This document shows, in pieces, positions 55,038-64,000 of a DNA stretch of 64,000 bases. Positions within the stretch are counted from its first letter, which is position 1. Each line of letters opens with the position of its first letter. The stretch is from Corynebacterium parakroppenstedtii (GTDB lineage: Bacteria > Actinomycetota > Actinomycetes > Mycobacteriales > Mycobacteriaceae): contig NZ_JAGSOA010000002.1 of NCBI RefSeq assembly GCF_019754935.1, forward strand, positions 1-64,000, written 5' to 3'. Made by a program: the position numbers and the translations under genes. The notes under the pieces are model-generated. The model worked only from the letters and a program-made list of their open reading frames with translations, did not search any database and was not told where the DNA came from.

Positions 55038-55070
55038 GAAAAAATCGCTGGCCCACAAGGGGACCAGCGA
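55038..55070 (-). terminator. Rho-independent terminator of the M23 peptidase gene
   Basis: On the minus strand TCGCTGG and CCAGCGA (55064-55070 with 55045-55051) close a stem with a C/G-paired inner part, followed by six T. It lies 20 bp past the stop codon. Confidence 0.88.
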
Positions 55071-55089
55071 TGGATAAAGAGAGTTAGCG

Positions 55090-55884
55090 TTAGCGCTGAA
55101 TCGGGCCGAGGTTAATGCCGTGCGCGGCCAACCACGGCAGCGGATCGATAGCCTCGCCACCATTGGGGTGGACCTCGAAGTGACAGTGCGACCCGGTGGA
55201 GAATCCGCGCGACCCCATCCCGGCGATAACGTCGCCAGCCTTAACGCGCTGTCCGACAGTGACGTTGATTGTCTCCATGTGTCCGTACACGAACACGGTG
55301 CCGTCGTCGGCACGAAGACGAACCCACTGGCCGAACCCAGAGGCAGGGCCTGCGGAAATAACGGTGGAATCCATGACGGCGTACTCGGGGGTGCCCAGTA
55401 CGTTGGCGATGTCGATGCCCTTGTGGAAAGCTCCCCACCGCATCTCGAAACCGGTGGTCAGAATGCCTTGAGCAGGTTTAACAATCCCGAGAGCGTTCAT
55501 GATGGCGTTGCCAACCGGCCCCGCTGAAGCAGGCTGTGCGGCGGGCTCAGGTGTCCGCGCAGCAGCATCGGCAGCAAGGCGCTGCTTATTAAACTCAACG
55601 GTCTTTGCGATCTGGTCGTGCAGGTTCGCGACCGGCTTAGCTTGAGGAAGCTGAAGAATCTGAGGCGAGGACTCTGAAGCAGTTGCCTCGGAAGGTGTAG
55701 CGTCGGCGTCCTTGGCGACCAACCGGACACTATCGCTATGGCCAATGGTGGCGGCTCCTGCGCCGACAGCTCCCGCGGTGCCCAACGCACCGGCTGCAAC
55801 GGCGACCGAGGCTACCCGGCTGGCCTTAGGAGTTGTCTGGCGGCGATGCGTCCCGACATACTGGCTGCCTCGATTCGTCCGCAC
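55090..55884 (-). CDS. M23-family peptidoglycan metallopeptidase
   Basis: A 264-residue secreted LytM-type endopeptidase. A basic N terminus and an Ala/Gly-rich hydrophobic stretch (about 25-45) act as signal or anchor; a helical linker follows, then the LytM domain. Zinc ligands are visible as HKGIDIA (His and Asp) and HCHFEVH (His-x-His), with GHMETINVTVGQRVKAGD typical of the fold. It probably cleaves peptide cross-links or activates amidases. The GTG at 55884 has GAGAGG 7 nt upstream and decides the start over 55953. Position matches Rv0950c. Confidence 0.88.
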   Translation of the reverse strand: MRTNRGSQYVGTHRRQTTPKASRVASVAVAAGALGTAGAVGAGAATIGHSDSVRLVAKDADATPSEATASESSPQILQLPQAKPVANLHDQIAKTVEFNKQRLAADAAARTPEPAAQPASAGPVGNAIMNALGIVKPAQGILTTGFEMRWGAFHKGIDIANVLGTPEYAVMDSTVISAGPASGFGQWVRLRADDGTVFVYGHMETINVTVGQRVKAGDVIAGMGSRGFSTGSHCHFEVHPNGGEAIDPLPWLAAHGINLGPIQR

Positions 55885-59194
<3,310 letters not shown>

Positions 59195-59198
<4 letters not shown>

Positions 59199-60868
59199 CC
59201 GACTCCCAATCCGCAACTCCTTCTCCCGCTCCAACCTCCACATCCGATTCCCAGATTCCCGTAAAACGCGCACTAATCAGCGTATATGACAAAACTGGGC
59301 TCACAGATTTGGCTAGCGCCCTCCACGCTGATGGCGTTGAAATCGTGTCGACGGGGTCCACCGCTGCTCATATCGCCGATGCGGGAATCCCCGTGACGCT
59401 CGTCGAAAAGCTCACTGGTTTCCCTGAGTGCCTCGACGGGCGAGTTAAAACTCTGCATCCCAAAGTTCACGCGGGGATCCTGGCTGACACGCGAAACCCA
59501 GATCATGTCAAGCAACTCGACGACATGGGGATTGAGGGTTTTCAGCTCGTTGTGGTGAATTTGTACCCCTTCTCTGAAACGGTCGCGTCGGGGGCGGATC
59601 GTGACGAATGTGTGGAAAAGATCGATATCGGCGGGCCGTCGATGGTTCGTGCTGCTGCGAAGAATCACCAGTCGGTCGCGGTTGTTGTGAATCCTGACGA
59701 TTACGCAGCGGCTGCCAAGGCTGTGCACGGCGGTGGTTTTACTTTTGCGCAGCGTGTGGACCTTGCGTCCCGCGCTTTCCAGCACACCGCGGCCTATGAC
59801 GTTGCCGTGGCGACGTGGATTTCGAAGCAATCTGCGTTAACCCAGACGTCATCGAACGAGGATGCCGGTTCAGATAGCGGCAGTGGTAATGCTGACGGTT
59901 CGGGCACGACCACGTTCGGTGAGTTCGTGGGTAGCACCTACACACTGTCGCACCCTCTCCGTTATGGCGAAAACCCGCATCAATCTGCGGCATTATACCT
60001 CGATCAGCATGGTCATCCGGGCTTGGCTCAGGCCGAGCAGCTCCACGGCAAAGAGATGTCCTACAACAACTACACAGACGGCGACGCTGCCTGGCGTGCT
60101 GTGTGGGATCACCCGGACGAGATCTGCGTTGCCGTCATTAAGCATGCCAACCCGTGTGGCATCGCGATTTCCCGTGAGTCGGTTGCCGACGCTCACCGCA
60201 AAGCCCACGCCTGCGACCCCGTATCGGCCTACGGCGGAATCATTGCTGCGAACAAGCCGGTGACGTTAGAGATGGCTCAAACGGTGAAGAAGATCTTTAC
60301 CGAGGCCATCATTGCACCATCATTTGACGACGATGCCCTCGAGCTTTTGAAGACGAAGAAGAATCTTCGCATCCTGGTCGCGCCGAAGCCCGAGCGTCAG
60401 GGATTGCAGCTCAAAGAAGTATCCGGTGGCGTGCTTGTTCAGGAGCGCGATGTGCTGGATGCTCCCGGCGACGATCCCTCAACGTGGGAACTCGTTGCTG
60501 GTGATCCAGCCGATGACGAGACATTCAACGACCTCGCCTTCGCGTGGCGCTCCGTGCGCGCCGTGAAGTCCAACGCCATTTTGCTGGCCAAGGATGGCGC
60601 GACGGTGGGCGTCGGTATGGGGCAGGTCAACCGTGTCGATTCTGCTCGGCTGTCAGTTCAGCGTGCCGGCGAAGATCGTGCTCGTGGCGCTGTTGCCGCA
60701 TCGGATGCCTTCTTCCCCTTTGCCGATGGTTTCGAGGTGCTTGCCGACGCTGGTGTGCGCGCGGTTGTTCAACCCGGTGGTTCCATCCGCGATGAGGAAG
60801 TTATTGAGGCTGCCCGCAAGGCGGGAGTCACCATGTACCTGACTAAGGAGCGCCACTTCTTCCACTAG
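59195..60868 (+). CDS. purH: bifunctional AICAR transformylase/IMP cyclohydrolase
   Basis: A 557-residue enzyme for the last two steps of IMP synthesis. The N-terminal cyclohydrolase domain (about 25-170) has [11 protein letters not shown] and [19 protein letters not shown]. The transformylase domain has [14 protein letters not shown], the KHANPCGIA motif with catalytic Lys-His, and the C-terminal [16 protein letters not shown] Ser/Asp/Gly-rich linker near residues 215-240 and a ~22-residue Ser/Pro leader make it longer than usual. It ends the perM-purN-purH operon. Confidence 0.96.
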
Positions 60869-60870
60869 TC

Positions 60871-60898
60871 GGTTGGTGGGGGCGGCTCCGCCCACACC
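60871..60898 (+). terminator. GC-rich stem-loop behind purH
   Basis: GGGCGG-CT-CCGCCC within 60881-60895, flanked by partly complementary GGT/ACC bases, forms a strong hairpin just after the purH stop. No T tract follows, so its role as terminator is uncertain. Confidence 0.4.
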
Positions 60899-61003
60899 GA
60901 CGAGGCGAGGGAAATCATGTTTTCTCGGTGTCTTTGCACGCGCTGGTCTCATTTATGGCTACTGTGAATGTGATCTGTATTGCATAGCCATCCTGGAGGA
61001 AAA

Positions 61004-62218
61004 ATGTCTGATTCCCACGCCTCATGCCAGCCCAGCCCAGACGACGTTGTCATTGTGGGGGCGAAGCGCACCCCGCAGGGGAAGTTACTGGGATCCTTGG
61101 CGTCGCAAACGTCGGTTGACCTCGGTGCTGCGGCGGTGTCGTCGGCACTGAAAGACTCCGGTGTCGCCAGCGGGGACGTGGATTATGTCGTGATGGGGCA
61201 GGTTCTGCTGGCGGGGGCGGGGCAGAATCCGGCCCGCCAGGTGGCGGTGAAGTCGGGTATTCCGCTGGACGTTCCGGCCGAGATCGTCAACAAGGTGTGC
61301 TTGTCCGGCCTTGACGCGATTATTCACGCAACGCGCATGATCCGTGTGGGGGACGCATCGATCGTCGTCGCCGGAGGTATGGAGTCCATGACGAACGCTC
61401 CCCATATTGCTGCGGGAGTGCGTCAGGGGAAGACATATGGTGATTTACGGCTTGTCGACGCGATTAACCGCGATGGCCTCCACGACGCTGTGAGCGGGAA
61501 GACGATGGGGGAGGAGACCGACCGGGGGAACCAGGATCGTGGGATTACCCGCGAAGAGCAGGACCACATTGCGGCCCTGTCCCACCAGCGTGCAGAGAAA
61601 GCGCGAGACGAGGGCCTGTTTGATGATGAGATCGTTCCGATAGAAATCCCGCAGCGTAAGGGTGATCCCGTCGTGGTTCGTGCCGATGAGGGCATTAGGC
61701 CCGGTACGACGGAAGAGGGATTATCGCGGCTGCGTCCGGCTTTCCTGGAGGGCGGGACGATTACCGCGGCGAGTTCATCGCAAATTTCCGACGGTGCTGC
61801 AGCCGTCGTGCTGACCACCCGTGAGGAAGCTGAAAAGAGGGGTCTGCGGGTTCTGGCTGTTGTTGGGCAGTATGGCCAAACGGCGGGTCCGGATACGACG
61901 CAGTTGCATTCTCAACCGTCGCGCGCCTTGACAGCTGCGCTGGACCGGTCGGGATGGTCAATTGACGATCTCGACGTCATTGAGATCAATGAGGCTTTTG
62001 CTGCTGTTGTTGCCCAGTCCATTAAGGACCTTGGGGCGGACATGGACCGCGTCAATGTCAATGGTGGCGGTATCGCTTTGGGGCATCCGGTTGGTGCGTC
62101 GGGAGCGCGCCTTGTTGTTCACATGGCTCATGAATTAGAGCGACGAGGTGGCGGGCGCGCCGGTGTGAGCTTGTGCGGCGGCGGTGGTCAGGGCGATGCC
62201 TTGACGCTGTGGGCGTAA
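61004..62218 (+). CDS. acetyl-CoA acetyltransferase (thiolase)
   Basis: A 404-residue thiolase. The nucleophilic Cys99 lies in NKVCLSGLDA, the C-terminal motifs NEAFA, GGIALGHPVGASGAR and SLCGGGGQG supply the His and second Cys. The Gly-rich end and length point to the biosynthetic acetoacetyl-CoA type, though a degradative role cannot be excluded. TGGAGG lies 7 nt before ATG 61004, deciding against 60980. It stands alone between purH and a convergent RDD gene. Confidence 0.92.
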   Translation: MSDSHASCQPSPDDVVIVGAKRTPQGKLLGSLASQTSVDLGAAAVSSALKDSGVASGDVDYVVMGQVLLAGAGQNPARQVAVKSGIPLDVPAEIVNKVCLSGLDAIIHATRMIRVGDASIVVAGGMESMTNAPHIAAGVRQGKTYGDLRLVDAINRDGLHDAVSGKTMGEETDRGNQDRGITREEQDHIAALSHQRAEKARDEGLFDDEIVPIEIPQRKGDPVVVRADEGIRPGTTEEGLSRLRPAFLEGGTITAASSSQISDGAAAVVLTTREEAEKRGLRVLAVVGQYGQTAGPDTTQLHSQPSRALTAALDRSGWSIDDLDVIEINEAFAAVVAQSIKDLGADMDRVNVNGGGIALGHPVGASGARLVVHMAHELERRGGGRAGVSLCGGGGQGDALTLWA

Positions 62219-62231
62219 GGCGCACGGGCAT

Positions 62232-62783
62232 CTAAAGGCGCTTGTTCTGGTAAAAATAAGCGCCTGCCCAGCGATCAAGGAATGATCGGCTGTTTTTATC
62301 TCGGTAAATAGAAATTGCTAGTGCAGTAATCCATATCCATAGAAGTGGTTCTAGCTCTACACTCCAGCTACCGATATGGAGATGGGGATAATTATCCACG
62401 CCGACGATAGCCGGCCCGAATGCTAGCCAGTAGAAGTTTCGTTTTATTGCCCCGGCGTAGCTTAGTCGGTCGCCCGCTTCGGTGGTGACTTTGAGGCCGA
62501 CGACAGCCTTTCCAAAGGTTCCTTCGGCATGAGCATCCATGAGGAATCTGTATAGGAAGAATAAAATGCCCGCTATTGATGATCCTATCCAGAATTGCGC
62601 AGTTTTATCCGCCACTATCTGGTTGATACCCCACTGCACAAGGAGCATCGCGATTGAAAAGAAGAATGCGTCGAAGAAGTAGCCGAAGCCACGGTTGATT
62701 ACACCTGCCAGGGCTGGACGGAGCCCAGCGGTCTCAGGTGGTTTGGAATCTGTCGACTCGTGGGAAGGCATCGTCGTACTCAT
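62232..62783 (-). CDS. RDD-family membrane protein
   Basis: A 183-residue protein with three to four membrane helices. The family trait is visible: an Arg and Asp in the first helix region (VINRGFGYFFDAFFF), then TFGKAVVGLKV with the conserved Gly-Lys, and a final DRWAGAYFY. RDD proteins are often small transporters or accessory membrane proteins; function here is unknown. ATG 62783 is used; the open frame continues to 62852 without support. Convergent with the thiolase, with 13 bp between stops. Confidence 0.78.
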   Translation of the reverse strand: MSTTMPSHESTDSKPPETAGLRPALAGVINRGFGYFFDAFFFSIAMLLVQWGINQIVADKTAQFWIGSSIAGILFFLYRFLMDAHAEGTFGKAVVGLKVTTEAGDRLSYAGAIKRNFYWLAFGPAIVGVDNYPHLHIGSWSVELEPLLWIWITALAISIYRDKNSRSFLDRWAGAYFYQNKRL

Positions 62784-62932
62784 CTCGTCGTGTATGGCGA
62801 TTCTGAATCGGGAACATGGGCAGTTCTGTACGCGGAGGGGACTCTCAATCACAGGTGCGGGCTATAAAACTTGGCGATAAGTCTAGCTAAATAGTAGGTA
62901 CGGGACCAGGGTTGTCACTAGCATAATGAGCT

Positions 62933-63853
62933 ATGACGCAGACTAATCAGAGCGCTTCCGCAGGAGGAACCACCAGCGTAGGTCACGCTTCACCCCATCG
63001 ACGGTGGACCCCGGCAGGGCCGGCCATTCTTTTCGCACCCGCCGACCGTCCTGAGCGGTTCGCCAAGGCAGCGGCGCGCTCTGACGTCGTCATCCTCGAT
63101 CTCGAGGATGGTGCCGGGCGTGATTCATTCGACGAAGCCCGCACCAACATCGTGAACAGTGATCTTGATCCAGCGACGACGATCGTCCGCGTCCACTCTG
63201 CCGATTCGGAACTTTTCGACGGTGACATCGACATGGTGACGAAGACGCCGTACACCACCGTGATGGTTCCTAAGGTTGACCAGCCGTTGCCGGATACGCT
63301 GGCAGATTACGACGTGATCGCGATGCTGGAGTCCCCGTCGGGAATTATGAATGCACGCGACATTGCCCATCAAGAGTTCGTCGTCGGGTTGCTGTGGGGG
63401 GCGGAGGATTTCACGGCGTCGCTCGGCGGTGTGTACAGCCGGCTGCAGCGGGACGAACGAGGGTGGGACTCTGACCGTGGTTCAGCCGAGGGCCCGTACC
63501 GAACGACGGTGAATTACCTGCGCACCCAGACGTTGTTGCACGCCGCGGAGGCGGGAATTGTTGCTCTTGATGCTGTGTTTGCTGACATTCACGACGCCGA
63601 CGGGTTACGTGATGAAGCGCTCGACGCTGCTCGGATCGGGTTCGCCGCGACGGCGTGTATCCACCCGGCCCAGGTTCCCGTGATTCGTGACGCGTATCGG
63701 CCGAGCGAGGAGCAGGTGAAAATGGCTCGACGGATTGTCCGCGAGTCTGCCGACCATCCGGGTGCATTAAACATCGACGGGAAAATGGTCGACGCGCCGC
63801 TGTTTCGGCAGGCAGAAGTGCTGGCAGCTCGGGCAGATGCGCTAGGTATGTGA
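62933..63853 (+). CDS. HpcH/HpaI aldolase family, CitE-like protein
   Basis: A 306-residue TIM-barrel protein of the citrate-lyase beta/malyl-CoA lyase group. PAGPAILFAPADRPERFAKA, VVILDLEDGAGRDSF with metal-binding Glu-Asp, VMVPKVDQPL, the Glu in AMLESPSGIMNARDIA and LLWGAEDFTASLGG are typical. No CitD/CitF partners are nearby, so it is a stand-alone CitE-like enzyme, perhaps acting on citramalyl-CoA or malyl-CoA thioesters. CATAAT lies 5 nt before the ATG and no ribosome site is seen. Confidence 0.85.
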   Translation: MTQTNQSASAGGTTSVGHASPHRRWTPAGPAILFAPADRPERFAKAAARSDVVILDLEDGAGRDSFDEARTNIVNSDLDPATTIVRVHSADSELFDGDIDMVTKTPYTTVMVPKVDQPLPDTLADYDVIAMLESPSGIMNARDIAHQEFVVGLLWGAEDFTASLGGVYSRLQRDERGWDSDRGSAEGPYRTTVNYLRTQTLLHAAEAGIVALDAVFADIHDADGLRDEALDAARIGFAATACIHPAQVPVIRDAYRPSEEQVKMARRIVRESADHPGALNIDGKMVDAPLFRQAEVLAARADALGM

Positions 63854-63912
63854 GGTTTTGTTCCGCGCCGGGCTGTGACCGATCAGTGGCCAGCCAGTGC
63901 GCTCCTAACGGG

Positions 63913-64000
63913 TTACGTAAACACCAGGGCGAGCAGCATAATCATGACAAACGATGCGGCTGTGGTGATCACCCCTGCGTCCCGTGCAAGGGTCAAACCC
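63913..64000 (-). CDS. C-terminal end of a membrane protein, cut by the window edge
   Basis: The last 28 codons of a minus-strand frame read GLTLARDAGVITTAASFVMI and then MLLALVFT before TAA. A hydrophobic final helix ending at the stop, good codon use and a compatible position after the convergent CitE-like gene suggest a real gene that begins beyond the window. Family not determinable. Confidence 0.5.
   Translation of the reverse strand, partial: GLTLARDAGVITTAASFVMIMLLALVFT

Noticed and set aside
54747..55313. 188-codon minus-strand frame across the repeat gap
   Set aside because: It runs through the M23 gene end in another frame, its terminator and the repeats; no motif.

Overview
The window looks like chromosomal DNA of a Corynebacterium species. 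GC-rich by eye, it carries a resuscitation-promoting factor, SepH, PerM, a mycoredoxin-like protein, bacterial XPB, AccD3 and CtpE. From memory, the gene order matches two stretches of the M. tuberculosis map (Rv0858c to Rv0908, then Rv0949 to Rv0957) and the C. glutamicum runs serC/gltA/FKBP, mycoredoxin/folA/thyA/cysQ and pgi/chorismate mutase/pcrA/purN/purH. The species cannot be fixed by reading alone; a C. kroppenstedtii-like organism is one possibility. No transposase, prophage, CRISPR array or restriction cassette was seen.

Layout. 1-130: 3' end of a 5S rRNA and its terminator. 277-8229: PLP aminotransferase, alpha/beta hydrolase, DUF3239 membrane protein, XPB helicase with its helicase-associated partner, and a small conserved protein. 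8425-10071: RpfA-like muralytic factor and a cold-shock protein, separated by a long regulatory gap that holds a 16-bp tandem repeat. 10155-13499: minus-strand cluster of DUF2771, MFS, membrane-anchored glutaminyl cyclase and DUF2530. 13602-18755: purine permease, SpoU methyltransferase, DUF6928 protein and SepH. 19027-22435: serC divergent from gltA, then an FKBP. 22487-30070: AccD3, aldo/keto reductase, enoyl-CoA hydratase, CtpE-type P-ATPase and a CPA2 antiporter. 30194-36286: tRNA-Arg(CCT) and cydABDC, which is clearly AT-richer than its surroundings. 36407-43391: acyltransferase-like membrane protein, unknown membrane protein, SRPBCC protein, unknown small protein, orphan cobF, mycoredoxin, folA-thyA and cysQ. 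43668-49591: a DtxR-type iron uptake locus with a PepSY protein, a Tat lipoprotein and an ABC importer. 49736-60868: pgi, chorismate mutase, pcrA, a repeat-rich gap, an M23 peptidase and the perM-purN-purH operon. 61004 to the end: thiolase, RDD protein, CitE-like protein and the tail of a membrane protein gene.

How the genes fit together: envelope growth and division (RpfA, M23 peptidase, SepH, PerM), central carbon and one-carbon/nucleotide metabolism (GltA, SerC, Pgi, ThyA/FolA, PurN/PurH), lipid metabolism (AccD3, EchA, thiolase), low-oxygen respiration (CydABDC) and iron acquisition. Many genes lack a Shine-Dalgarno site and instead have a TANNNT box 6-7 nt before the start codon, which implies leaderless transcripts.

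No complete novel system is evident. The best leads are: a CydD whose ATPase domain lacks almost the whole helical subdomain; a five-copy inverted repeat family behind pcrA; the palindromic tandem repeat in the cold-shock gene leader; a 22-bp perfect inverted repeat before cydA; and DtxR boxes overlapping leaderless starts.
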